This document shows positions 42,579 to 50,789 of a stretch of 64,000 bases of DNA, piece after piece (position 1 is the first letter of the stretch; each line of letters starts with the position of its first letter). Where the stretch lies: contig LJIA01000006.1 in NCBI GenBank assembly GCA_001295775.1, positions 186,001 through 250,000 on the forward strand, read 5' to 3'. The translations under genes and the position numbers were made by a program. Origin of the DNA: a beta proteobacterium AAP99 (GTDB taxonomy: Bacteria > Pseudomonadota > Gammaproteobacteria > Burkholderiales > Burkholderiaceae_C). Under the pieces are notes generated by a model. That model was not told the origin of the DNA and made no database searches. It saw nothing but the letters and a program-made list of their open reading frames with translations.

Positions 42579-43361
42579 CTAAACGCTGATCCAGCTGCCT
42601 ACCGCGTGCTGTTCAAGCACGCCGATGTCCTCTTCCTGTGCGCCAAGTGCTCGAGCCAGCGCGGCGCGTGCCAGTGCGGGCTGATTGTTGCTCTGCGACA
42701 GGTGCGCTGCATGCACCGCCCTCAGGCGCGTCGTGTCCGCCTGCTCCAGCAGCGCGGCCGCCTGTGCGTTGGACAAGTGCCCCCAGGCACCGAGAATGCG
42801 TTGCTTGAGGCTGTACGGGTAGGCGGAATCACGCAGCATGCCTTCGTCGTGATTGCATTCCAGGACCAGTGCATCCACGCCATCGACCATGCGCAGCACA
42901 CTCGGTGTGATCGACCCAAGATCGGTCAACACCGCCAGGCGCCGCCCGCCCGCGCTGAAGCTGAACTGCAAGGGCTCACGCGCGTCGTGCGGCACCGCCC
43001 AGGGCATGACCTCGATGTCGCCCACGCTCTGCGCCACGCCGGCCGCGACAAACTGCGCATCCACGCCCTCGGCTTCGCCGCCGGAGCTCACGTAGGTGCC
43101 ACGCGACATGAATAGCGACGCCGTGCAGCGGCGAGCAAGGGTGTAGGCGCCGCCCACGTGATCGCCATGCTCGTGCGTGACGAAGATGGCATGCAGATCG
43201 GCCGGCGTCAGGTCCAGCGCCGCCAGGCGTGCCGTCAGTACCCGGAAACCGAAGCCGCAGTCCAGAAGGATGCGGGTCGGGGCGATGCCGGGGCCGCCGT
43301 GATGTTCAACGAGCAGCGCATTGCCTTCGCTGCCCGAGCCCAGCGCACAGAAGCGCAGCAT
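42579..43361 (-). CDS. Metallo-beta-lactamase fold hydrolase (YycJ/WalJ-like)
   Basis: A 260-residue MBL protein starting MLRFCALGSGSEGNALLVE. The zinc motif is THEHGDHVGG (HxHxDH), followed by the later VPHDAREPLQF and LTDLGSITPSVL segments. These are typical of the WalJ group, proposed to act on nucleic acids. The ATG at 43361 opens the family sequence; the longer frame upstream is Arg-rich. It lies 28 bases after bamC and belongs to the dapA-bamC group. Confidence 0.9.
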   Translation of the reverse strand: MLRFCALGSGSEGNALLVEHHGGPGIAPTRILLDCGFGFRVLTARLAALDLTPADLHAIFVTHEHGDHVGGAYTLARRCTASLFMSRGTYVSSGGEAEGVDAQFVAAGVAQSVGDIEVMPWAVPHDAREPLQFSFSAGGRRLAVLTDLGSITPSVLRMVDGVDALVLECNHDEGMLRDSAYPYSLKQRILGAWGHLSNAQAAALLEQADTTRLRAVHAAHLSQSNNQPALARAALARALGAQEEDIGVLEQHAVGSWISV

Positions 43362-43389
43362 GGAAGCCCCGCGCTGCGCAGCCGCCCGT

Positions 43390-44526
43390 CTAGCGGATGT
43401 CCTCAGCCAGGATGGAGAGGATGCGGCGGGCGATCTCCTGCTTCGGCGCCGAGGTCTCACCCACCGGCGTGACAGTCACCTGGGTGGCCTGGCCTTCGGT
43501 CTTCAGACCCACGCGGTACTGCTGCGCAGCCAGCGAAGGATCGCTCTTGCCGAAGAGCTTGGCGAAGAAACCAGCACCCTTGGCTTCAGCTTCCGGATCG
43601 ATGTAGCGCACGAAGTACTGTCCCTTTGAACGATCACGATCCTCGACCGTGAAGCCCTTGCGGTCGAGCACCAGACCGACCTCGCGCCAGGCGCGATCAA
43701 AGTCGAAGGCCACCGTGAGCACTTCGCCGCTCAGGCGTGCCGTGGCGGTGGGTGCGGCTGCGGCGGAAGGACTCTTGGCGGCAGCCACGGTCGCACTCGC
43801 GCCAGCTTCGTCGGCACCCAGTCGCAGCAGAATGCGACGCAGGAACTCGATCTCCAATCCGGGATCGCTCGGCCGCGGCGCCCAGCTGTAGTTGGTCTGA
43901 TCACGCCCGACCTGGGTCTCCTGCAGACCGCGGTGCGAGACATAGATCTCGCTGCCACCGTCGGCGCGGCGCTCAACCCGGATGCGGTACTTGTCGCGCG
44001 TGCCCGAGTCGTACAGCCCGTCAAAGACACGTCCGATCACGTTGCGGATCGGGTCCTTGGGCACATTGGCGCGGTTCTCCGCCCAATCGGTCTCGAGCAC
44101 GCCGGTGCCCGGCGAGTCCGTGGTTAGTCGGAAGCCTGCGCTGGTCCAGAACTCACGCAGGATCGGGTAGACGCGCTCCGCAGGCATGCTAACCGACAGC
44201 CAGCGCAGATCGCCGGCGCGCTCGATGCGCGCCGTCTTGAACTCGGGCAGCACGCCGGATTCACCCACGCTGGTCGTCGGGCGCGCACCGACGCCGGCGC
44301 CGAGCTGACTGGGCGGCAGGTTCGAGGCACTGACCGCCGCGCCGCGCGGCACGGCGAAGCGTTCGTCTCGCTGCAGTGCAGTGAGATCCGGCGGCACTTC
44401 AAGGCCAGCCGTGCGCTTGACGTTGGTCTTGTAGTCCAGCTTGTCATTGCCGTCGGAAAACGTGCTGCAGCCGGCAACACTCAACAGAGCCAGGCTCAGG
44501 GCGGCGATCTTGATCGAGGAGTTCAT
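43390..44526 (-). CDS. bamC: Outer-membrane assembly lipoprotein BamC
   Basis: Lipoprotein component of the BAM complex that inserts barrel proteins into the outer membrane. The start at 44526 gives 378 residues with a lipobox ending at Cys20 (ALLSVAGC). The lasso-like N-terminus follows (LDYKTNVKRTAGLEVPPDL), then two helix-grip domains separated by an Ala-rich linker. It follows dapA in the same order as in gamma- and betaproteobacteria. Confidence 0.93.
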   Translation of the reverse strand: MNSSIKIAALSLALLSVAGCSTFSDGNDKLDYKTNVKRTAGLEVPPDLTALQRDERFAVPRGAAVSASNLPPSQLGAGVGARPTTSVGESGVLPEFKTARIERAGDLRWLSVSMPAERVYPILREFWTSAGFRLTTDSPGTGVLETDWAENRANVPKDPIRNVIGRVFDGLYDSGTRDKYRIRVERRADGGSEIYVSHRGLQETQVGRDQTNYSWAPRPSDPGLEIEFLRRILLRLGADEAGASATVAAAKSPSAAAAPTATARLSGEVLTVAFDFDRAWREVGLVLDRKGFTVEDRDRSKGQYFVRYIDPEAEAKGAGFFAKLFGKSDPSLAAQQYRVGLKTEGQATQVTVTPVGETSAPKQEIARRILSILAEDIR

Positions 44527-44588
44527 CAGGTTCCAGTCGGGGGTGTGGCTTCTTGGCGAGCTGCTCGGAGCCCGCCGGGGCGATGCGC

Positions 44589-45464
44589 TCAGAGCACGCC
44601 GGCGTCCTGCAACGCCTGCAGGACAACGGGTTCGGCCGCCTTGGACAGCGGCACCAGGGGCAGGCGGATGCCCGGGCCGATCTTGCCCATGCGCGCCAGC
44701 GCCCACTTGGGTGCGATCGGATTGGGTTCGGTGAAGAGCTTGGTGTGCAGGGGCATCAGACGCTTGTTGAGGGCACGCGCGTCGTCGAGCTTGCCGGCAC
44801 GCGCCGCCGCGACCATCGCGGCCATGGCGCGCGGCGCGATGTTGGCGGTGACGCTGATGGAGCCGTGGCCACCGAGCAGCACGTAGCCCAGCGTCGTTGC
44901 ATCATCTCCGGACAACAGCGAGAAGTTGTCTGGCAGGCGCATGGTGAGTTCCACGTGCTTGACCAGATCGCCTGTGGCGTCCTTGATGCCCACGATGCCC
45001 GGCACCTTGGACAGCCGCACCGTCGTGTCCACCGCGAGGTTCACGATGCTTCGGCCGGGCACGTCATAAAGGATGATGGGCAGATCCACTTTCTCGGCAA
45101 TCGCCTTGAAGTGCTGGTACAGGCCTTCCTGGGTGGGCTTGTTGTAGTAGGGCACGACCGACAGGGAGGCGTCCGCACCGACGCTCTTGGCGTAGGCCGT
45201 GAGCTCAATCGCCTCACGCGTGGAGTTGCCGCCGGAGCCGGCGATCACCGGGATGCGCTTGCCGGCGGCTTCGACTGCAAACTTGATCAGCTCGCAGTGC
45301 TCTTCCACCGAGACGGTGGGCGACTCGCCGGTGGTGCCGACCGCGACGATGGCACTCGTGCCTTCGGCCACATGCCAGTCGATCAGATTGCGGTAGCTGT
45401 CCCAGTCGATCGACCCGTCTTCGAACATCGGGGTCACGATGGCAACGATGGAGCCTGTGAACAT
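44589..45464 (-). CDS. dapA: 4-hydroxy-tetrahydrodipicolinate synthase
   Basis: First committed enzyme of lysine and meso-diaminopimelate synthesis, condensing pyruvate with aspartate semialdehyde. The 291 residues include the catalytic tyrosine in VVPYYNKPTQEG, the ILYDVPGRS loop and the Schiff-base lysine in VGIKDATGD. It follows the methyltransferase on the minus strand and precedes bamC. Confidence 0.97.
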   Translation of the reverse strand: MFTGSIVAIVTPMFEDGSIDWDSYRNLIDWHVAEGTSAIVAVGTTGESPTVSVEEHCELIKFAVEAAGKRIPVIAGSGGNSTREAIELTAYAKSVGADASLSVVPYYNKPTQEGLYQHFKAIAEKVDLPIILYDVPGRSIVNLAVDTTVRLSKVPGIVGIKDATGDLVKHVELTMRLPDNFSLLSGDDATTLGYVLLGGHGSISVTANIAPRAMAAMVAAARAGKLDDARALNKRLMPLHTKLFTEPNPIAPKWALARMGKIGPGIRLPLVPLSKAAEPVVLQALQDAGVL

Positions 45465-45522
45465 GCGCGGAATGCTTGCGTGAGTGGGCGCAGACCGAAG
45501 TCTGGCACCCGTTCGGACAATC

Positions 45523-46140
45523 TCAGGAGTTTAAGCGAAGCGTCCAGGCGCTCCGCATCGACCCGCCCGCTGAATGGCCAGCCTCCAGCGGATCGACAGC
45601 TTCGGACGACTTCACCGCAACAATTCTTTGCAGCACACGGGACTGCGGATCAGTGTCGAGCCCCTGCTCGAAGGCCACGACCGTCCAGCCAGAACCCAGC
45701 CGAGCGAGCAACTCGCCCGGCTCCAGCAGAAAGGCCGGATTGCTGGGCTTGCCATAGGCCTCATTGCCGCGCGCGAAGGTTTCCATGATGAACACGCCAC
45801 CGGGCGCGAGCAGAGCCAGCCAGTCGGCGAAGCGCTCACGCCAGAGGTAGTGGGTGACGATCAGCGCATCCGTGCAGCCCGGCTGCAGCGGCCAGTGCGG
45901 GCCTTCGAGGTCGGCCTGCACCAGCGAAAGCGCCTGTGCCGTACCGGCGATTTCGGCAGCCTGTCTGAGCCGTGCCAGCGCCTCCGAATCACGGTCCACA
46001 GCCAGAACCCGATAGCCGGCAGCGGCGGCCAGCAGGCTGTGGCGCCCTGCCCCGCAGGCCAGATCCACCACGCGGCTGCCCGGCGGAATCAGGTGCAGCC
46101 AGCGCTGCACCCAACGGGAGGGCGCCTGCGTCCCGTGCAC
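45523..46140 (-). CDS. Class I SAM-dependent methyltransferase
   Basis: A protein of about 205 residues. The SAM motif I is VVDLACGAGRHSLLAAAAG, followed by the acidic VLAVDRDSEAL and VQADLEG. It resembles small TehB/UbiE-like methyltransferases, but the substrate is unknown. The start is a GTG at 46140 (or TTG at 46146), 14 bases after the trpS stop. Downstream motif segments (VTHYLWRERFADWLALLAPGG and METFARGNEAYGKPSNP) are typical of the family. Confidence 0.88.
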   Translation of the reverse strand: MHGTQAPSRWVQRWLHLIPPGSRVVDLACGAGRHSLLAAAAGYRVLAVDRDSEALARLRQAAEIAGTAQALSLVQADLEGPHWPLQPGCTDALIVTHYLWRERFADWLALLAPGGVFIMETFARGNEAYGKPSNPAFLLEPGELLARLGSGWTVVAFEQGLDTDPQSRVLQRIVAVKSSEAVDPLEAGHSAGGSMRSAWTLRLNS

Positions 46141-46153
46141 GCACAAATCTCGG

Positions 46154-47353
46154 TCAGGCCGCGGCGATGCCCATGACCTCGCGCACCTCGCGCATGGTCT
46201 CGGTGGCCACGGCGCGCGCGCGGGCCGAGCCGGTTTCGGCGATTTCGCGCACGAGTTGCGGCTTGGCGATGTACTGCATCGCACGCTCGTGCATGGGCGT
46301 GATCTCGCGCACGATGCCGTCGATCACCGGCTGCTTGCACTCGAGGCAGCCGATCCCGGCGGTCGTGCAGCCCTTGACGACCCACTCGCGCGTCGCTGCG
46401 TCCGAGTAGATCTTGTGGAACTGCCACACCGGGCAGTTCTCGGGGTTGCCGGCATCTGTGCGGCGCACACGGGCCGGGTCGGTGGGCATCTTCTTGACTT
46501 TGGCCGCCACATCGGCCGGCTGTTCGCGCAGCATGATGGTGTTGCCGTAGCTCTTGCTCATCTTGCCGCCGTCCAGGCCAGGCAGCTTGGGCGTCTCGGT
46601 CAGCACAGTGGCTGGCTCGGTCAGGATGCTGCGGCCGGTGCCGTCCAGGTGGCCCTTCAGACGCTCGCGGTCCTGTGCGCCCAGGCTGCCGGCGGCCGCG
46701 ATCAGCGCAAGCGCCTCTTCGCGTGCCGTCGCGCTGCCCGTGGTCTGGAACTGACTGCGCAGTTCGACAAAGCGCTTGCCATCCTTGCCCGACAGCTTCT
46801 TGATCGCCGCGGCCACCTTTTCCTCGAAGCCGGGTTCGCGGCCGTAGAAGTAGTTAAAGCGCCGTGCGATCTCGCGCATCATCTCGATGTGCGGTGCCTG
46901 ATCCTCGCCGACCGGCACCTGCGTGGCGCGATAGACCAGCACATCGGCCGCCTGCAGCAGCGGATAGCCAAGGAAGCCGTAGGTGGTGAGGTCCTTGTCC
47001 TTGAGCTTCTCGATCTGATCCTTGTAGGTCGGCACGCGCTCCAGCCAGGCCAGGGGCGTCACCATGGAGAGCAGCAGATGCAGCTCGGCATGCTCGGGCA
47101 CGCGGCTCTGGATGAAGATCGTGGCCTTGTCGGGGTCCACCCCGGCCGCCAGCCAGTCAATGATCAGGTCCCAGGTGCTCTCGGCCAGCACCTGCGGGTT
47201 CTCGTAATGCGTGGTCAGGGCGTGCCAGTCAGCCACGAAGAACAGGCAGTCCAGCTCGTTCTGCATGCGTACCCAGTTCTTGATGGCGCCGTGGTAATGG
47301 CCGAGGTGCAGCTGCCCTGTGGGGCGCATGCCGGAGACAACGCGTGCTTTCAT
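46154..47353 (-). CDS. trpS: Tryptophanyl-tRNA synthetase
   Basis: Class I synthetase of 399 residues starting MKARVVSGMRPTGQLHLGHY, with the HIGH-type motif GHYHG and KMSKS in GGKMSKSYGNT. Two cysteine pairs near the C-terminal third (GCTTAGIGCLECK) hint at a metal site. It follows the pseudo-protease gene by 25 bases; the methyltransferase gene follows. Confidence 0.96.
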   Translation of the reverse strand: MKARVVSGMRPTGQLHLGHYHGAIKNWVRMQNELDCLFFVADWHALTTHYENPQVLAESTWDLIIDWLAAGVDPDKATIFIQSRVPEHAELHLLLSMVTPLAWLERVPTYKDQIEKLKDKDLTTYGFLGYPLLQAADVLVYRATQVPVGEDQAPHIEMMREIARRFNYFYGREPGFEEKVAAAIKKLSGKDGKRFVELRSQFQTTGSATAREEALALIAAAGSLGAQDRERLKGHLDGTGRSILTEPATVLTETPKLPGLDGGKMSKSYGNTIMLREQPADVAAKVKKMPTDPARVRRTDAGNPENCPVWQFHKIYSDAATREWVVKGCTTAGIGCLECKQPVIDGIVREITPMHERAMQYIAKPQLVREIAETGSARARAVATETMREVREVMGIAAA

Positions 47354-47378
47354 GACTCGTGACTTGTTGTGAAGTGGT

Positions 47379-48068
47379 TCAAGCACTGCCCGCAGGCAAT
47401 ACGAACGGGTTGTAAATCGGCACCACGAACAGCGCCCCGACGCCGAAGAAGAATTCGACAAAGGGTCTCAACACTCCCACGATCAGCAGCCCCATCAGGA
47501 TGAAGGGCGACCATTGCAGCAAGGGCAGGATGGGCTGCACCGTCTTGTAGGGCAGCACGCGCAGCAGCGCATTGCCCAAGGGCAGCGGCGGGAACGGCAG
47601 CAGACAGACCGCGAAGAAGCTCAGGCTCACCAGCACGCCGGCGTTGATCACGCGAAACAGGAAGGGCTCGTTCAGGCCCATGGCCAGGCAGACCGCCCCC
47701 AGCGTGGCCCAAAGCACGGCCAGCACGAAGGGGCCGAGGATCACTGCGCTTTCGACGATCAGGATGTCACGACGGAAGCTGCGAAAGCCGCGCGCATTGA
47801 TGTTCAGCGGCTTGGCCCAGCCCAGAATGAAGCCGAAGCCCTTGAGACCGCCAAGCAGCAGCAGAAACACGGCCGGCAGCACATAGGTGCCGATCACATC
47901 GGCATGCTTGAACGGATCCCAGGTCAGGCGGCCTTCCGCACGCGCCGAACTGTCGCCCAGCCGATCTGCCAGATGCGCCTGCAGCGCGGTGGGCAGCGTG
48001 AGCGCCAGCAGCACGGGAATGGCGTGGGTGACGAGGACGAGGATGGCGTCTGCCATGAGCGCTTTCAT
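47379..48068 (-). CDS. Site-2 protease (M50)-like membrane protein lacking the catalytic motifs
   Basis: A 229-residue protein with about six hydrophobic segments. It aligns with the small M50 proteases usually found between sua5/yciO and trpS. The landmarks HLADRLGD, LTWDPFKHADVIGTYVLP and LLPFPPLPLGNALL are all present. But where active proteases have HEXXH before the LGD, this one reads LTLPTALQAHL, and the second metal aspartate motif PPLDG reads PPLPLG. No zinc site remains. It is an intact open frame, so a pseudoenzyme rather than a pseudogene. Confidence 0.8.
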   Translation of the reverse strand: MKALMADAILVLVTHAIPVLLALTLPTALQAHLADRLGDSSARAEGRLTWDPFKHADVIGTYVLPAVFLLLLGGLKGFGFILGWAKPLNINARGFRSFRRDILIVESAVILGPFVLAVLWATLGAVCLAMGLNEPFLFRVINAGVLVSLSFFAVCLLPFPPLPLGNALLRVLPYKTVQPILPLLQWSPFILMGLLIVGVLRPFVEFFFGVGALFVVPIYNPFVLPAGSA

Positions 48069-48130
48069 TGAATGAGACCGCGATTGTAGAAAGCGCGCGC
48101 CCGAGCGCCGGGCGCTGCCCCTCTACCGGT

Positions 48131-48748
48131 TCAAAGCACGCCGTCGACCGAGCCGCGGCCTTGGCGGATCAGTTCGGGCGTGCGGCCGGACAGATCGATC
48201 ACCGTGGTCGGCTCGCGCGGGCAGGCGCCGGCGTCCACAAACGCGTCGATCAAGCCCTTGAAGCGGCTTTCGATGTCATCCGGATCATTGAGCGGATCGC
48301 TCTCGCCCGCCGGGATCAGTGTGGTGGAGAGCACCGGCGCGTCGAACTCAGCCAGCAAGGTGTTGGTGACCGGGTGTTCCGGCACGCGGATGCCGATGGT
48401 CTTGCGGCTGGGGTGGCTCACGCGGCGCGGCACTTCCTTGGTGGCTTCGAGGATGAAGGTGTACGGGCCGGGCGTGAGCTGCTTGAGCAGGCGGTACTGC
48501 GCGTTGTCCACCTTGGAGAACTGCGCGATCTCGTGCAGATCGGCGCAGAGCACTGTGAGGTGGTGGCGCTCGTCCACGCCGCGGATCTTGCGCAGCCGGT
48601 CGGCGGCCACCTTGTCGTCCAGGTGGCAGACCAGCGCGTAGGACGAGTCCGTGGGGATGGCGACCACGCCACCTTGCATGAGCATGCCGGCGACCTGCTT
48701 GAGCAGGCGGCGCTCGGGGTTGTCGGGGTGGACGGTGATTCGCAGCAT
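48131..48748 (-). CDS. Sua5/YciO/YrdC family protein
   Basis: A 205-residue protein of the threonylcarbamoyl-AMP synthase superfamily. The nucleotide-site segment KIRGVDERHHLTVLCADL matches the YciO branch more than TsaC (which has KxR-x-x-x-P). TPGPYTFILEATKEVPRR and IGIRVPEHPV follow. It either makes the t6A precursor or is the YciO paralogue of unclear role. Repeat copy 4 lies just upstream. Confidence 0.9.
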   Translation of the reverse strand: MLRITVHPDNPERRLLKQVAGMLMQGGVVAIPTDSSYALVCHLDDKVAADRLRKIRGVDERHHLTVLCADLHEIAQFSKVDNAQYRLLKQLTPGPYTFILEATKEVPRRVSHPSRKTIGIRVPEHPVTNTLLAEFDAPVLSTTLIPAGESDPLNDPDDIESRFKGLIDAFVDAGACPREPTTVIDLSGRTPELIRQGRGSVDGVL

Positions 48749-48811
48749 GGGCTGATTCTATGGGGCTGCGATGAAAGCACCGCACTGGGGCGTTCACGGC
48801 GCCCGGAAACG

Positions 48812-48890
48812 CAAGGCCTCTCGCTTGTCTGGTGCGGTTCTTCAGGCCAAATCGGCTGGAAACCCGCATGGGACAAGCGGAAAGCCCTTT
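48812..48890. repeat. Dispersed intergenic palindromic repeat, copy 4
   Basis: CGCTTGTC (48822-48829) and GACAAGCG (48872-48879) are perfect inverted repeats, and TGCGG/CCGCA extends the arms. The core GGTTCTTCAGGCC, then GGCTGGAAACCCGCATG, matches copies 1 and 2. It fills the gap between the YciO-like gene and the PHP nuclease gene. Confidence 0.85.
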
Positions 48891-48900
48891 TGGTTTCGCG

Positions 48901-49779
48901 CTACCAATCGTGCCAGATCGGCACCACGGAGTCCGGCAGCAGGGGCAGCTCGCCCAGATTCACGCGGCTTTCGTCCGGGCTGTGGAAATCGCTGCCGCGG
49001 CTGGCGAGCAGGCCGTATTCGCGGGCAATCAGCGCGTAGCTGCGGTACTGGTCCTTGGTATGGCTGGCGGTGATGACTTCCACCCCCACGCCGCCGAGTT
49101 CCTTGAACTGGGAAAACAGCGCCCAGCGCTCGGTGTCGGACATGCGGTATCGACCGGGGTGCGCGATCACGGCCTGCCCACCCGCGCCACGGATCCAGCT
49201 CAGCGCCTCGGTCAGCGTGGCCCAGCGGTGCTCCACGTAACCGGGCTTGCCCTCCGTGAGGTAGCGCATGAACACGCCGCCCGGGTCTTCGGCCGCGCCG
49301 CGCTCGATCAGGAAGCGGGCGAAGTGCGTGCGGCTGATGAGCTGCGGGTTCTCGGCATACTTGCTGGCGCCAGCGAGGATCGCCTCGGCATCCAGCCCGT
49401 CTAGCGCCTTCAGCCCCGCGGCCGCCAGCCCTTCAGCCATCAGGCGGGCGCGGCCATCGCGCCCTGAACGGATGCCGGCCAGCCCCTCGCGCAACGCAGC
49501 GTTGTGCTCGTCCACGTGCAGGCCGACGATGTGCACCGTCTTGCCCGCGAAGGTCACGGAAATCTCCACGCCCGGCACAAAGTGCACGCCAGCCGCCTGC
49601 GCCACGGTCCGCGCAGCGGCAAGACCGGCCAGTTCGTCATGATCCGTCAGCGCCAGCATCTGCACACCGGCGTCCACCGCGCGCTGCGCCACAACCTCAG
49701 GCGCCAGCACGCCGTCGCTCACATGGCTGTGGCAGTGGAGGTCGGCATTGATGCGCCAGGGGTCAGCCAGTCGGTTCAC
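48901..49779 (-). CDS. PHP-domain phosphoesterase / 5'-3' exoribonuclease (RNase AM type)
   Basis: A protein of about 292 residues. The PHP metal motifs are all present: ADLHCHSHVSDG, LALTDHDE, VPGVEIS, VIAHPGRY and SRGSDFHSPDE. The closest known relative is E. coli YciV (Rnm), which degrades short RNAs and trims 23S and 5S rRNA. The GTG at 49779, eight bases after the hydrolase stop, was chosen; a TTG at 49806 lies inside that gene. Confidence 0.9.
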   Translation of the reverse strand: MNRLADPWRINADLHCHSHVSDGVLAPEVVAQRAVDAGVQMLALTDHDELAGLAAARTVAQAAGVHFVPGVEISVTFAGKTVHIVGLHVDEHNAALREGLAGIRSGRDGRARLMAEGLAAAGLKALDGLDAEAILAGASKYAENPQLISRTHFARFLIERGAAEDPGGVFMRYLTEGKPGYVEHRWATLTEALSWIRGAGGQAVIAHPGRYRMSDTERWALFSQFKELGGVGVEVITASHTKDQYRSYALIAREYGLLASRGSDFHSPDESRVNLGELPLLPDSVVPIWHDW

Positions 49780-49786
49780 ACGAGGC

Positions 49787-50665
49787 TCACTGCAGAAACT
49801 GCGCAATCAGCGCGGCCAGTTGTTCGGGCTGGTCGTGATGCAGCATGTGACCGGCCTGATCGATCGTCTTGTAGGTCAGGCGAGCGATGTGCGTCAGGCG
49901 CTCCTCGAAGTCCGGCAGCCCGCCGAGGAACTGCCGTGCCTCGGTCTGCTTGCCTTCGACAAAAAGCACCGGCGCAGTGATGGCTCGCCAGCTGGCCATC
50001 ACTTCATCCAGCCGATACAGGTAGGGGTTGGTGCGCTTGTGGGCCGCATCACCGCGGATCAGCCATTTGCCGGGCTCGGCTTCCCAGGCCCAGTGGCCGG
50101 CCAGAAACTCGGCGCGGTCTGCGCCTAGGCGCGGGTTGTTCTTCATCAGCCGGGCTGCCACCTCGGCCTGGCTGCCGTACGGCCTCATGGTCATGTCCTC
50201 GCGCAACTCATCGAGCCACTTGGCCATGCGACCCGGAGCACGGGCAGGGTCCGCCTTGGACAGGCCGAAGCCTTCCAGATTGATGATGTGGCTGGAGCGC
50301 TGCGGCCGTGCACCGCCGTAGAGCATGACCACGTTGCCACCCATGCTGTGGCCCAGGATCGGCACGGCCTGATCGCCAACCAGCGCGTCCATCAGGAAGT
50401 CGAGATCAGCGAGATAGTCCGGAAACCAGTACGTGTCTGTCCCCGGCGTCTCTGTCAGCCCGTAGCCACGCCAATCCGGCGCGATCACTCGGAACCGATC
50501 CGCCAGATGGTCCGCCACGAACTGGAAGCTGGCACCGACGTCCATCCAGCCGTGAAGCATCAGGAGGGGCGGCGCATCTCGGTCACCCCACTCCCTGATG
50601 TGATACGCGAGGCCCCGCAGCTCGATGAACTGGCTGCGATGCTCAAATTTCGGCTTGTAAATCAA
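49787..50665 (-). CDS. Alpha/beta hydrolase
   Basis: A hydrolase of about 292 residues. The oxyanion segment is LMLHGWMDVGASF, the nucleophile elbow ILGHSMGGNVVM and the catalytic histidine DQAGHMLHHDQP. The substrate is unknown; MhpC-like esterases and haloalkane dehalogenase-like enzymes share this pattern. The reading frame extends upstream, but the first plausible start is TTG at 50665, because earlier codons overlap the divergent acyl-CoA synthetase leader. Confidence 0.85.
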   Translation of the reverse strand: MIYKPKFEHRSQFIELRGLAYHIREWGDRDAPPLLMLHGWMDVGASFQFVADHLADRFRVIAPDWRGYGLTETPGTDTYWFPDYLADLDFLMDALVGDQAVPILGHSMGGNVVMLYGGARPQRSSHIINLEGFGLSKADPARAPGRMAKWLDELREDMTMRPYGSQAEVAARLMKNNPRLGADRAEFLAGHWAWEAEPGKWLIRGDAAHKRTNPYLYRLDEVMASWRAITAPVLFVEGKQTEARQFLGGLPDFEERLTHIARLTYKTIDQAGHMLHHDQPEQLAALIAQFLQ

Positions 50666-50789
50666 TTGCTTACAGCTTTCTTGTGGGGTTTGCGCACTGC
50701 AATATTGCGGCTCGCCGGGCAGTCGGAGGAATATTACGGGCTTGGCCTGCCCCAGCCCGGCAGGCCAGTCGGGGCCAAGAGGAGACTTC

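Noticed and set aside
47379..48068. The M50-like gene as a pseudogene
   Set aside because: The frame is uninterrupted, hydrophobic segments and later motifs are kept, and spacing to its neighbours is normal; motif loss is by substitution.
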